Origin: Enemella evansiae
Lineage (GTDB): Bacteria; Actinomycetota; Actinomycetes; Propionibacteriales; Propionibacteriaceae
Length of the DNA: 64,000 nt
Direction of reading: 5' to 3'
Assembly (NCBI RefSeq): GCF_002250705.1
Contig: NZ_NMVP01000012.1
Location: forward strand, 1-64,000
Part shown: positions 24,841-33,665 of the stretch, one piece after another
Layout of the letters: the number at the start of each line of letters is the position of its first letter
How positions within the stretch are numbered: the first letter of the stretch is position 1
The notes under the pieces: generated by a model
Seen by the model: only the letters and a program-made list of their open reading frames with translations
Told to the model about the DNA's origin: nothing
The model's database searches: none
Translations under genes and position numbers: made by a program

Positions 24841-25663
24841 CCAGTTCGTCGCGCCAGACCCGCGACCCCGTCTTATTGGGCAGCACGCCGTCGCGGTCCA
24901 GCAACTCGGCCAGCGGTTCCGGGGCCTGGATGAACGCATCGAACACATCCACCGTCGGCACCCTGTTCCGACTCGCCCAGTCGGTGACCGCACGCACCCG
25001 GTTGCGCTGCGCCTGCTGAGTGGCACCGCGCTCCGGGTTCTGCAGCATCACCAGCCCCGTGGCGGACGGCGGGATCCTGTTCCACAACCGGTCGAGATCG
25101 GCCGAGATCGAACCCTCCGACTCCTGGTGCCCGAAGTTGAGGATCACCAGATCGGTGCCGGCCGGCACCAACTGGTCGAATCGGTTCGTCGCATCCCGCA
25201 GGGTCATCCCCGATTCGCTGACATTCCGCAGCACCGTGGAACTTCCCGAGTTGCCCAGGTTGCGGGTACTGGTGCGACCGTTCTCGATGGCGCGCAGTTC
25301 GATCCGCCGGTTCGCGGCGAGACTGTCCGCCCACTGGGCGACCCACTTGTCCTCACCGGCCCCGGACGCGTCGCCCAGCACCACGATGTCGAGCTGGTCC
25401 TCGCTGCGGACGAGGTCGCGGATCGCCTCGAGTGATCGCTGCCGCGGGGGCGCGCTTGCGGCCGGGGTGGTTCTGGGTGTTGCCGTCGAGGAAACCGTGG
25501 GCGCCGGCGACCCGGCCGCCGGCGCGGCCGGTGAGCCGGGACCGTTCATCGGGACGGCGTTCACACTCGGCGGCCGCGCATGCCGGAATGCCAGCACCAC
25601 CAGGACCATGGTGATCACGGCCAGCACGATCAGGCCCAGCACGGGCCACCGCTTCAGCTGCAT
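24824..25663 (-). CDS. Membrane-anchored SGNH/GDSL-like hydrolase with degenerate motifs
   Basis: 279 residues from ATG 25663 (a GTG at 25672 is possible). One N-terminal membrane helix (about 8-28) and a Pro/Ala/Thr linker (35-75) place the rest outside the cell. The domain shows VVLGDASGAGEDKWV (block I, normally GDS), VILNFGHQE (block III, normally GxND) and DGVLPNKTG (block V, where the catalytic Asp-x-x-His normally sits, here lacking His). It may be an inactive relative or an acyltransferase/esterase variant of surface glycans. Lies between the phosphatase and BY-kinase genes. Confidence 0.75.
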   Translation of the reverse strand: MQLKRWPVLGLIVLAVITMVLVVLAFRHARPPSVNAVPMNGPGSPAAPAAGSPAPTVSSTATPRTTPAASAPPRQRSLEAIRDLVRSEDQLDIVVLGDASGAGEDKWVAQWADSLAANRRIELRAIENGRTSTRNLGNSGSSTVLRNVSESGMTLRDATNRFDQLVPAGTDLVILNFGHQESEGSISADLDRLWNRIPPSATGLVMLQNPERGATQQAQRNRVRAVTDWASRNRVPTVDVFDAFIQAPEPLAELLDRDGVLPNKTGSRVWRDELVKQVG

Positions 25664-25691
25664 CTCACCCACCCGATCCCGTGCGGTGCGT

Positions 25692-27143
25692 TCACTCGCG
25701 CGCCTGGCGCGGGGTCAGCACGAGGTCGTCCGGACGCTCCCCCGAGGGCGCGGCCCGCCGGCCCGTCGCAGCGCTGCTCGAGCGCTGTCGCCCGGGCTCG
25801 GAGCCGTAGGCGTAGTAGCCATAGGCATCCCCACGCTCCTTGCGGCGCACCATGTTGAGCACCACACCCTGCACCTTGACATCCACCGTTTCCAATGCAG
25901 CAAGGGATTCCGCAAGCTGGGGTTTCTTGACCCGTTCGATCCCGGTCACCAGCAGCGCGCCACCGACGAGCTTGCCCAGCACCAGTCCGTCGGAGACGGG
26001 CAGCAGCGGCGGCGAGTCGATCAGCACCACATCGTATTCGGCCAGTGCCTCATCGAGCAGCGCACGCATCTGCGCGGAATCGAGCAGCTCGGTGGGGTTG
26101 GGCGGCACCACACCGGAGGTCAGAACATAGAGATCCGGGTGACCCGAGAACGGCTGCACCAGGTCCGACAGGGTCGCCTGACCGGCCAGAATCGTGGAGA
26201 GTCCGGCGGTCCCGACCAGACCGAAATTGTCGGCCACCGTGGGCCGTCGCATGTCCGCATCGATCAGCAGGGTTCGGTTTCCGGCGTCCGCCATCGCCAA
26301 CGCCAGGTTCGCCACGGTGACCGACTTTCCCTCACCCGGCACCGAGGAGGTGACCACCAGGGCGGTACGCCCCTGCGGTGCGGCCACGAACTGCACGTTG
26401 GTCCGCAGCCGGCGATAGGCCTCGAACCGCTGATCGGTGTGCGCCCCGAGCTCGAGCGGATGCTCCGGCGTACCGGCCACGTAGGGAATCGAGCCCACCT
26501 GGGAGGCGGTGGTCACCGCCGCGACATCGGCCTCGTTGCGGACCCGGGTGTCGAGACGCTCGCGCACCAGCGCGGCGGCGAACCCGAGCGCCAGGCCGAG
26601 CAGCAGCCCGAGCGCGAGATTCTGTGCCACCTTGGGAGAACTCGGGCTCGGCGGGGGCAGCGCCGGAGAGATGGTGGTGGCCTTCACCGTGTCCTGGCCG
26701 TCACGCTTGGGCGACAGCTCACGGACGGTTTCGGCGACCTGGTCACCGATCGCGTTGGCGATCCGCGCGGCGCTCGCCGCATCCGGATCGGTGACCGTCA
26801 CCTCGACGATCACCGTCTTCTGCGGAACGGTCGTGGTCACCCGCCGGGCGAGTTCGGCCGGGGTGCTGTTCAGCTGCAGCCGTTGGATCACCGGGCCCAG
26901 CACCAGCGGCGAGGCAGCCACCTCCGCATAGGACTGCACCTGCTTCTCGGCATAGGTGCTGCCCTGGGCGAGGTCGCTGGCGCTGGCGGCTCCCTGGACC
27001 GCGAAGAGTATGGAGGTTCTGGCCTGGTACTGGGGTTGCATCAACAGGGTGGCAAGCGCCGCGAGCGATACTCCGCAGAGCGCGATCGCCGCGATCATCA
27101 ATGATCTGCGGCGCGCCAGCCCCAGATAGTCACGCAGTTCCAT
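25692..27143 (-). CDS. Polysaccharide co-polymerase fused to BY-kinase (Wzc/CpsCD type)
   Basis: 483 residues. Chain-length domain: membrane helix at about 14-35, extracellular region, second helix at about 174-193. Cytoplasmic kinase: Walker A SSVPGEGKS near 266-274, Walker A' LLIDADMRRP, Walker B VVLIDSPPLLP, and a C-terminal Tyr cluster YGYYAYGSEP for autophosphorylation. It regulates length and export of the polysaccharide encoded next door. ATG 27143 follows GGAAGGA. It diverges from the dehydratase gene at 27312 across a 168-base promoter region with a direct repeat. Confidence 0.94.
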   Translation of the reverse strand: MELRDYLGLARRRSLMIAAIALCGVSLAALATLLMQPQYQARTSILFAVQGAASASDLAQGSTYAEKQVQSYAEVAASPLVLGPVIQRLQLNSTPAELARRVTTTVPQKTVIVEVTVTDPDAASAARIANAIGDQVAETVRELSPKRDGQDTVKATTISPALPPPSPSSPKVAQNLALGLLLGLALGFAAALVRERLDTRVRNEADVAAVTTASQVGSIPYVAGTPEHPLELGAHTDQRFEAYRRLRTNVQFVAAPQGRTALVVTSSVPGEGKSVTVANLALAMADAGNRTLLIDADMRRPTVADNFGLVGTAGLSTILAGQATLSDLVQPFSGHPDLYVLTSGVVPPNPTELLDSAQMRALLDEALAEYDVVLIDSPPLLPVSDGLVLGKLVGGALLVTGIERVKKPQLAESLAALETVDVKVQGVVLNMVRRKERGDAYGYYAYGSEPGRQRSSSAATGRRAAPSGERPDDLVLTPRQARE

Positions 27144-27202
27144 AACGTCCTTCCGGCCGGTCGGCGGCAGCATGGCCGCCGCGAGTTGGGGGTGTTCCTG
27201 CT

Positions 27203-27250
27203 CAGCCCTCGAGGGTGGCCGTCTGTCAATCAGACCTCGAGGGTGGTCGT
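27203..27250. promoter_or_regulatory. Direct repeat in the divergent polysaccharide promoter
   Basis: CAGCCCTCGAGGGTGGCCGT at 27203-27222 recurs at 27231-27250 with two changes (18 of 20 bases equal), start-to-start distance 28 bases. The core CCTCGAGG is itself palindromic. Placed between the BY-kinase and dehydratase starts, it looks like paired binding sites for a regulator not encoded here. Confidence 0.55.
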
Positions 27251-27311
27251 GCCAGCCTATTTCATCGCATGCTAAGTTCTGCACGTCCACCCCCTGGATC
27301 GAAGGACCGGC

Positions 27312-29132
27312 ATGAGCCCCCGCATTCCGGCCGCGTCGCCCCCACGACCGCGCCATCTTCAGTTGGCACTGGGTGACGCCCTCGCCTGGGGCGTGGCGAC
27401 CCTGGTCGTCCTGGGTGGCCGATACGACTTCGAGTTGAAGCGGGTGCTCTGGGCGGAGGTGTTCGCCTATCTCGCCGCCGCGATCCTGCTGCATCTCGTC
27501 CTCGGCTGGTTCTTCCGGCTCTATCGGGGTCGCTATCGCATCGGCAGTTTCGAGGAGAGCCTCGGGCTCGGACTGGTCACCTTCATCAACTGGGCGACGC
27601 TGTGCCTGATCTTTCTGATCTTCCGGCCGGCGATGCCGCGCGGCCTGGTCGTTCTCGCCCCGATCGCTGCCCTGGCGGGAATGGCCGCGGTACGCCTGAT
27701 GGCTCGGGTCTACCTCAACCGCATCGCTCCCAATGCCGAAGCGGAGAAGGTGCTGATCTACGGCGCCGGCAACGCGGGTACGCAGCTGTGCCGCCTGCTC
27801 GACCAGGATCCACACGCGCCCTACGTGGTGGCCGGGATGATCGACGACGACCGCGGCAAACGCAATCTTCGGATCGGTCGCCATCCGGTGCTCGGCACCG
27901 GCAGCGAACTGCTCGAAGTCGCCGCCGCCAGCTCGGTCCGGACGATCATCATCGCCATCCCGACCGCGAGCCCGGAGTTCCTCCGCGAGACCATCGGGGC
28001 CATCGAGACCGCGGGCCTGAACGTGCTGATCCTGCCGCCGATCCGGGAGATGATCAACGGTCGGGTCAAGGTGGACCAGTTGCACCAGGCCGACGTGGCC
28101 GACCTGTTGGGACGACCCCAGGTGAAGACGGACCTGTCCCAGATCGCCGGTTACCTGAACGGCAAGGTGGTGCTGATCACCGGTGCGGGTGGGTCGATCG
28201 GCTCCGAGATCGCCCGTCAGGTGCACGGATTCGGCCCGCAGGAACTGGTCCTGCTGGACCGCGACGAGTCCGGCCTGCACGGGGTGCAGTTGTCCATCTA
28301 CGGCAAGGGTCTGCTCGACACCCCGGACATGGTGCTCTGCGACATCCGGGACCCGGCAGCCCTGGACCGGGTCTTCGCCCGCCACCAGCCGCAGGTGGTC
28401 TTCCATGCGGCCGCGCTGAAGCATCTGCCGATGCTCGAGCAGTATCCGAGCGAGGCCTGGAAGACCAACGTGCTCGGCACTCTGAACGTGCTGGACGCCG
28501 CCCAGCGGCACGGGGTGACCCACTTCGTGAACGTGTCCACCGACAAGGCCGCCGACGCCACCTCGATCCTGGGTCGGTCGAAGCGACTGGCCGAGCAGCT
28601 CACCGCCTGGTACGCACAGCACCACCGCGGTGTCTGGCTGTCGGTGCGGTTCGGCAACGTGCTCGGATCTCGCGGATCGGTCCTGCACACCTTCATCCGC
28701 CAGATCGCCGAAGACCTTCCGATCACAGTCACCCATCCCGACATCACCCGTTATTTCATGACGATTCCGGAGGCCTCGCAGCTCACCATCCAGGCCGGTG
28801 CGCTCGGTGATCCGGGGGACGTGCTGGTGCTGGACATGGGTGAACCCGTCCGCATTCTGGACGTCGCCGAGCGCCTGCTCAAACAATCCGGGAAGCAGAT
28901 CCCCATCCACTACACCGGGCTCCGGCCGGGTGAGAAGGTGCACGAGGTCCTGTTCAGCCGCAATGAGCAGTCGACCCTCACCAGCCATGAGCTGATCAGT
29001 CGTGTCGGCGTACCCCCGGTTGGCCCGGACGATCTCCCTCGGTACTGTTTCGTCACCGCTCCGGCGCGGGCAACCCCGCGTGCCCGGCCGACGCCGGCGC
29101 ACGAACCGATCTCGGAGGGGATTGCGCTGTGA
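27312..29132 (+). CDS. Membrane UDP-GlcNAc 4,6-dehydratase (PglF/CapD/WbpM type)
   Basis: 606 residues: about four membrane helices in the first 125, a Rossmann domain near 150-270 (VLIYGAGNAG), and an extended SDR domain from about 283 (VLITGAGGSIGSE, NVSTDKAAD). As in the inverting/retaining PglF class the usual Tyr of YxxxK is replaced: the stretch reads SILGRSKRL. It makes the 4-keto-6-deoxy sugar that feeds a PglE-type aminotransferase. The start is ATG 27312. It opens the main rightward gene run; the next gene overlaps its stop by four bases. Confidence 0.92.
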   Translation: MSPRIPAASPPRPRHLQLALGDALAWGVATLVVLGGRYDFELKRVLWAEVFAYLAAAILLHLVLGWFFRLYRGRYRIGSFEESLGLGLVTFINWATLCLIFLIFRPAMPRGLVVLAPIAALAGMAAVRLMARVYLNRIAPNAEAEKVLIYGAGNAGTQLCRLLDQDPHAPYVVAGMIDDDRGKRNLRIGRHPVLGTGSELLEVAAASSVRTIIIAIPTASPEFLRETIGAIETAGLNVLILPPIREMINGRVKVDQLHQADVADLLGRPQVKTDLSQIAGYLNGKVVLITGAGGSIGSEIARQVHGFGPQELVLLDRDESGLHGVQLSIYGKGLLDTPDMVLCDIRDPAALDRVFARHQPQVVFHAAALKHLPMLEQYPSEAWKTNVLGTLNVLDAAQRHGVTHFVNVSTDKAADATSILGRSKRLAEQLTAWYAQHHRGVWLSVRFGNVLGSRGSVLHTFIRQIAEDLPITVTHPDITRYFMTIPEASQLTIQAGALGDPGDVLVLDMGEPVRILDVAERLLKQSGKQIPIHYTGLRPGEKVHEVLFSRNEQSTLTSHELISRVGVPPVGPDDLPRYCFVTAPARATPRARPTPAHEPISEGIAL

Positions 29133-30208
29133 CTCGCGATCAGGACCAGTTGTCATTCTTCGCTGACGACACCGAACCGACACCCGACGATCAGCCCGCC
29201 AAGGCTGAGACCGCTCCCCGACGCCGCGGCACGCGACGCGCGCTGATCGTGCTGCTGTCATTGGTGGCGGTGCTGGCGATCGGCGCGGTGGCGGCCGTCG
29301 GCTTCTACACGACCCGGTTGAACAAGGCCGTCTCCCAGATCCAACGCGACGATCTGATGCCCACGCGTCAGGATCCTGCCCCGGCCGCGATCCCGACGCC
29401 CACCGCGGTTCCGCCCGGCGGGCTCAATTACGTCCTGCTGGGCACCGATTCCGCCCCCGGGGACGCTGGTCGCTCGGACTCCCTGATGGTCGCGCACATC
29501 CCGAAGGACCGCTCCAAGATCTATCTGATCTCCTTCCCCCGGGACTCCTGGGTCGACATCCCCGGCCGCGGCAAGGGGAAGATCAACTGGGCGTACGCGT
29601 TCGGCGGCGCCCCCCTCACCGTGTCCACCCTGGAACAGTTGTTGAACGTCAAGATGGACCACACCGCGGTGGTGGACTTCAGCGGATTCATCGCACTCAC
29701 CGAGGCACTCGGTGGCGTCGAGGTCTACAACAAGAACAACTTCAGCGCCGGCGGGTATCGCTTCGAACAGGGCTGGATCACCGTCCGCGGCGAACAGGCA
29801 CTGGCCTTCGTCCGGGAGCGCAAGAGCCTGCCGAACGGCGACCTGGACCGTGCCGAGAACCAGCGTGCCGTCGTCACCGCCATCATGGAGAAGGCCAGCA
29901 AACCCGAGACCCTGGCCAATCCGGTCGCGGTGGACCGCTTGCTGACCGACGCCTCGAAGGTGGTCAAGGTCGACCGCGGGTTGAGCGACGACGAGATCCG
30001 GAAGACCGCGACGTCGATGCGGATCACCCGATCGAGCGACATCGTCTCCACCCAGGCGCCCATCGTCGGTTTCGGTTGGGCCGGTGACCAATCGATCGCC
30101 GTGGTCGATGAGAAGCAGACCGCCGAACTGGCCAAAGCACTGCGCGAGGACACGATGGATGACTATCTGAACCGGTTCCCCAAGTCCTGCACCGGCCCGG
30201 ACTGTTGA
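29129..30208 (+). CDS. LytR-CpsA-Psr (LCP) family cell-wall glycan ligase
   Basis: 359 residues from GTG 29129, overlapping the preceding stop (GTGA). A cytoplasmic tail and one membrane helix (about 37-60) precede the LCP domain: NYVLLGTDS, RSDSLMVAHIP, SFPRDSWV (conserved Arg/Asp), GGVEVY and the late FVRERKSLPNGDLDRAENQ with Arg and Asp for pyrophosphate binding. It moves lipid-linked polymers onto peptidoglycan, which suggests that the polysaccharide of this locus is wall-attached. Confidence 0.94.
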   Translation: MTRDQDQLSFFADDTEPTPDDQPAKAETAPRRRGTRRALIVLLSLVAVLAIGAVAAVGFYTTRLNKAVSQIQRDDLMPTRQDPAPAAIPTPTAVPPGGLNYVLLGTDSAPGDAGRSDSLMVAHIPKDRSKIYLISFPRDSWVDIPGRGKGKINWAYAFGGAPLTVSTLEQLLNVKMDHTAVVDFSGFIALTEALGGVEVYNKNNFSAGGYRFEQGWITVRGEQALAFVRERKSLPNGDLDRAENQRAVVTAIMEKASKPETLANPVAVDRLLTDASKVVKVDRGLSDDEIRKTATSMRITRSSDIVSTQAPIVGFGWAGDQSIAVVDEKQTAELAKALREDTMDDYLNRFPKSCTGPDC

Positions 30209-30262
30209 CCCTCCGGACACCCACCGGCCGGATCCCCTGCCCCGCAAGCAAAGGACCACGCG

Positions 30263-31525
30263 TTGCCCACCACTGATCTCGTCGTCGTAGGCCTTGGCTA
30301 CGTCGGTCTGCCGCTGGCCCAGCAGGCGGCCCGCAGTGGGCTCACCGTGCGCGGCTTCGACATCGACGCCGCGGCCGTGGACTCCCTGAACGACGGCAGG
30401 TCCCACATCGACGACCTCACCGATGCCGACATCCGCGAGATGCTCGATGCCGGTTTCACCGCGACGGCCGACCCCGGCAGCATTCGGGACGCGGCCGTCG
30501 TGACGCTGTGCGTACCCACACCGTTGTCGCCGCTCGGCGGGCCGGATCTCTCGGCCCTGCTGTCGGCCGCAGCCACGGTGTCGGAGAACCTGAGCCCGGG
30601 GACCCTCGTCATCGTGGAGTCGACCACCTATCCCGGCAGCACCGAGGAGGATGTGCTGCCCGTTCTGGAGCAGTCCGGGTTGACGGCAGGAGAGCAGTTC
30701 GGGCTCGCGTTCTCACCGGAGCGCGTGGATCCGGGCAATGCGACCTTCGGCATCAAGAACACCCCCAAGGTCGTCGGCGGCCTCACGCCCGAGTGCACCG
30801 ACCGCGCCGCCGCGTTCTACGGTCGCTTCGTGGACAGTGTCGTCCGTGCCCGCGGCACGCGCGAAGCGGAGATGGCGAAGCTGCTCGAGAACACCTACCG
30901 GCACGTGAACATCGCGCTGGTCAACGAGATGGCCAAGTTCTCACACGAGATGGGCATCGACATCTGGAACGTGATCGAGTGCGCGTCGACGAAACCGTTC
31001 GGGTTCCAGGCGTTCCGGCCGGGACCGGGCGTCGGCGGGCACTGCATCCCCATCGATCCCAACTACCTGTCCTACAAGGTGCACGCCGATCTGGGGTATC
31101 GGTTCCGGTTCGTCGAACTGGCGCAGGAGATCAACGCGGGCATGCCCGCCTACATCGTCCAACGGGCCCAGTCGATCCTGAACGGTGATGCGTTGCCGCT
31201 GGCGAACTCCCGGGTGCTGCTGCTCGGTGTCACCTACAAGCAGGACATCGCCGATGCCCGCGAATCACCGGCGGTGGAGATCGCCGAACGGTTTCTGGCG
31301 GCCGGGAGCGATCTGCGGTTCCACGACCCGTTCTTCGAGCAGTGGACGGTCGGTTCGCGGACCCTGGACCGCGTCCCGGACGTCGTTTCGGCCGTGGCCG
31401 AGGCGGATCTGGTCGTGCTGCTGCAAGCACATGCGGCGTACGCCGATGGGACGATCACCAACGGCGCCAAGAGATTGTTCGACACCCGCGGACGGCTCAG
31501 CGGTCAGGGAGTCGCGCAGCTGTGA
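30263..31525 (+). CDS. UDP-N-acetylhexosamine / nucleotide-sugar 6-dehydrogenase (WbpA/CapO/WecC type)
   Basis: 420 residues. NAD-binding VVGLGYVGLPLA at residues 6-17, FSPERVDPG, the central KLLENTYRHVNIALVNE, the catalytic Cys in GVGGHCIPIDP (about residue 260) and a C-terminal UDP-binding domain with LGVTYKQDIADARESPA. It oxidises C6 of a UDP-HexNAc to the uronic acid by two NAD-dependent steps. TTG 30263 is chosen because AAGGA lies 7 bases upstream and the protein then starts right before the Rossmann strand. Overlaps capE by four bases. Confidence 0.93.
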   Translation: MPTTDLVVVGLGYVGLPLAQQAARSGLTVRGFDIDAAAVDSLNDGRSHIDDLTDADIREMLDAGFTATADPGSIRDAAVVTLCVPTPLSPLGGPDLSALLSAAATVSENLSPGTLVIVESTTYPGSTEEDVLPVLEQSGLTAGEQFGLAFSPERVDPGNATFGIKNTPKVVGGLTPECTDRAAAFYGRFVDSVVRARGTREAEMAKLLENTYRHVNIALVNEMAKFSHEMGIDIWNVIECASTKPFGFQAFRPGPGVGGHCIPIDPNYLSYKVHADLGYRFRFVELAQEINAGMPAYIVQRAQSILNGDALPLANSRVLLLGVTYKQDIADARESPAVEIAERFLAAGSDLRFHDPFFEQWTVGSRTLDRVPDVVSAVAEADLVVLLQAHAAYADGTITNGAKRLFDTRGRLSGQGVAQL

Positions 31526-32568
31526 GCGCCCATGGAGGGATCCACGACGCGACCTTCGCCATCACCGGTGGAACCGGCTCGTTCGGTTCGACGATGGCCG
31601 CCCAGTTGCTCGACCGGGGCGCCCGGCAGATCCACATCTTCTCCCGGGACGAGGCCAAACAGGACGCCATGCGGCGCCGCTTCGGCGACGAGCGGCTCCG
31701 TTTCTTCCTGGGTGATGTGCGTGACAAGGACTCGATCGTCCCGGCGATGGCGGGTGTCGACTACGTCTTCCACGCCGCCGCCCTGAAACAGGTCCCGTCC
31801 TGCGAATTCTTTCCGCAGCAGGCCGTCAAGACCAATGTCATCGGTTCCCAGAACGTCCTCGATGTCGCCGCCGCGAGCGGGGTGCGCTCGCTGGTCTGTC
31901 TCTCCACCGACAAGGCCGTCTATCCGGTGAACGCGATGGGCATGTCCAAGGCACTGATGGAGAAGACGGTGCAGGCATTCGCCCGCAACCACCCGGACTC
32001 CCAGATGACCGTCTCGCTGACCCGCTACGGCAATGTCATGTATTCGCGTGGTTCGGTGATCCCCCTCTTCGTCGAGCAGCTCACTCAGCACAAACCGCTC
32101 ACGGTCACCGAACCGTCGATGACCCGTTACCTGATGTCGCTCACCGAGTCGGTCGACCTGGTCCTGCACGCGTTCTTCCACGCGACCTCGGGTGATCTGT
32201 TCGTGCAGAAGGCGCCCGCATCGACGGTCGAGGTGCTGGCACGGGCCGTGTCCGAGCTGCTCGGACATCCCGATGCCGAGATCAGGACCATCGGCATCCG
32301 GCACGGGGAGAAGATGCACGAGACCCTGCTGAGCCGGGAGGAGATGGCGAAGGCGGAGGATCAGGGCAGCTACTTCCGCGTACCGCTGGATGCCCGGTCG
32401 CTGCAATACGAGCTGTACTTCGATGAGGGCGACCGTACGATCACCCGGGACCGCGACTACGACTCCCAGAACGCCCTGCGCCTGGATGTGGCGAGCACGA
32501 AGGAATGCCTGCTGCAGCTGCCCGAGATCCAGCGACTCGTGAAGGACGTGCCATGCGGGTGCTCCTGA
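31522..32568 (+). CDS. capE: UDP-GlcNAc 4,6-dehydratase/5-epimerase CapE
   Basis: 348 residues from GTG 31522. Rossmann start ATFAITGGTGSFGSTMA, then FSRDEAKQ, HAAALKQVP and the CapE-specific LSTDKAVYPVNAMGMSKALME, where Met and Lys take the usual Tyr-x-x-x-Lys positions. It is soluble, without the membrane helices of the PglF-type gene. First of three enzymes turning UDP-GlcNAc into UDP-N-acetyl-L-fucosamine in Staphylococcus aureus type 5/8 capsule; capF and capG follow directly. Confidence 0.94.
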   Translation: MSAHGGIHDATFAITGGTGSFGSTMAAQLLDRGARQIHIFSRDEAKQDAMRRRFGDERLRFFLGDVRDKDSIVPAMAGVDYVFHAAALKQVPSCEFFPQQAVKTNVIGSQNVLDVAAASGVRSLVCLSTDKAVYPVNAMGMSKALMEKTVQAFARNHPDSQMTVSLTRYGNVMYSRGSVIPLFVEQLTQHKPLTVTEPSMTRYLMSLTESVDLVLHAFFHATSGDLFVQKAPASTVEVLARAVSELLGHPDAEIRTIGIRHGEKMHETLLSREEMAKAEDQGSYFRVPLDARSLQYELYFDEGDRTITRDRDYDSQNALRLDVASTKECLLQLPEIQRLVKDVPCGCS

Positions 32569-33665
32569 CCGGCGCGGCCGGTTTCCTCGGCTGGCACACC
32601 CGCTGCCGGCTGCACGCCCTCACCGAGCATGACGTCGTCGCGGTGACGCGAACCACCTGGGACGACCTCCCCACGCTGGCCGCGGATGCCGACGCGATCA
32701 TCCACGTCGCCGGCATCAACCGCGCGGACCCCGACGAGGTCCGGAACGGCAATGCCGAACTGGCTCGCGCCGTGGCCGCCGCCGCCCGCGCGGCGGAGCA
32801 GCCGCCGGTGATCGTCTACGCCGACTCGATCCAGGCCGGCAATGGAACCGCCTATGGGGAAGGGAAAGCGGCCGCGGGTCAGATCCTGGCCGAGACGGCG
32901 GACGCGCTCGGTTCGGTGTTCGTCGACGTGCGTCTGCCCAACCTGTTCGGTGAACATGGCCGACCGCACTACAACTCCTTCGTGGCGAGCTTCGTCGACT
33001 GGCGCATCAGGAACGAGACACCATCCATCACCGATCGCCCGATCGATCTGCTGCACGCCCAGGACGCCGCCCAGGCGCTCATCGACGGCCTGGCGGCCAC
33101 CGGATCGGGTGAGACCGCCCCCCAGGGACATCCGACCACCGTCCAGCACGTGTGGGACCGGCTCAGCGTGTTCCACGAGCTGTATCCGGGTCGTGGTGAG
33201 ATCCCGGCGCTGGCCTCGGACTTCGAGGTCGCGTTGTTCAACACCTACCGCGCCGCACTGTTCCCCACCGCGTACCCGATCGCTCTGACCCCCCGGGCCG
33301 ATGACCGCGGCCGGTTGGTCGAGACGGTCCGCTCCCACGGTGGGCAGGGTCAGAGCTTCGTGAGCACCAGCAGGCCCGGAGTGGTGCGCGGCGACCACTA
33401 CCACCTGACCAAGATCGAGCGGTTCGCAGTGCTGACCGGTCGGGCGCGGATCGCACTGCGCCGCATGTTCAGCGACGAGGTCATCGAGTTCGACGTCTCC
33501 GGCGATGCGCCGGTGGCCATCGACATGCCGACCCTGTGGACCCACAACATCACCAACACCGGGGACACCGAGGTGCTCACCCAGTTCTGGACCCACGTGC
33601 TGTTCGACCCCGACAACCCCGATACCTTTCCGGTGCAGGTCGATTCCAAGGAGTGCACCCAGTGA
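32553..33665 (+). CDS. capF: Bifunctional 3-epimerase/4-reductase CapF
   Basis: 370 residues, equal to the S. aureus enzyme. The N-terminal SDR domain (VLLTGAAGFLGWHT; DSIQAGNGTAYGEGKAAAG with Tyr and Lys) reduces C4 with NADPH; the C-terminal cupin (about 250-365, with RGDHYHLTKIERF supplying metal His residues) epimerises C3. Start ATG 32553 lies 16 bases inside capE. Second step of UDP-L-FucNAc synthesis. Confidence 0.95.
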   Translation: MRVLLTGAAGFLGWHTRCRLHALTEHDVVAVTRTTWDDLPTLAADADAIIHVAGINRADPDEVRNGNAELARAVAAAARAAEQPPVIVYADSIQAGNGTAYGEGKAAAGQILAETADALGSVFVDVRLPNLFGEHGRPHYNSFVASFVDWRIRNETPSITDRPIDLLHAQDAAQALIDGLAATGSGETAPQGHPTTVQHVWDRLSVFHELYPGRGEIPALASDFEVALFNTYRAALFPTAYPIALTPRADDRGRLVETVRSHGGQGQSFVSTSRPGVVRGDHYHLTKIERFAVLTGRARIALRRMFSDEVIEFDVSGDAPVAIDMPTLWTHNITNTGDTEVLTQFWTHVLFDPDNPDTFPVQVDSKECTQ

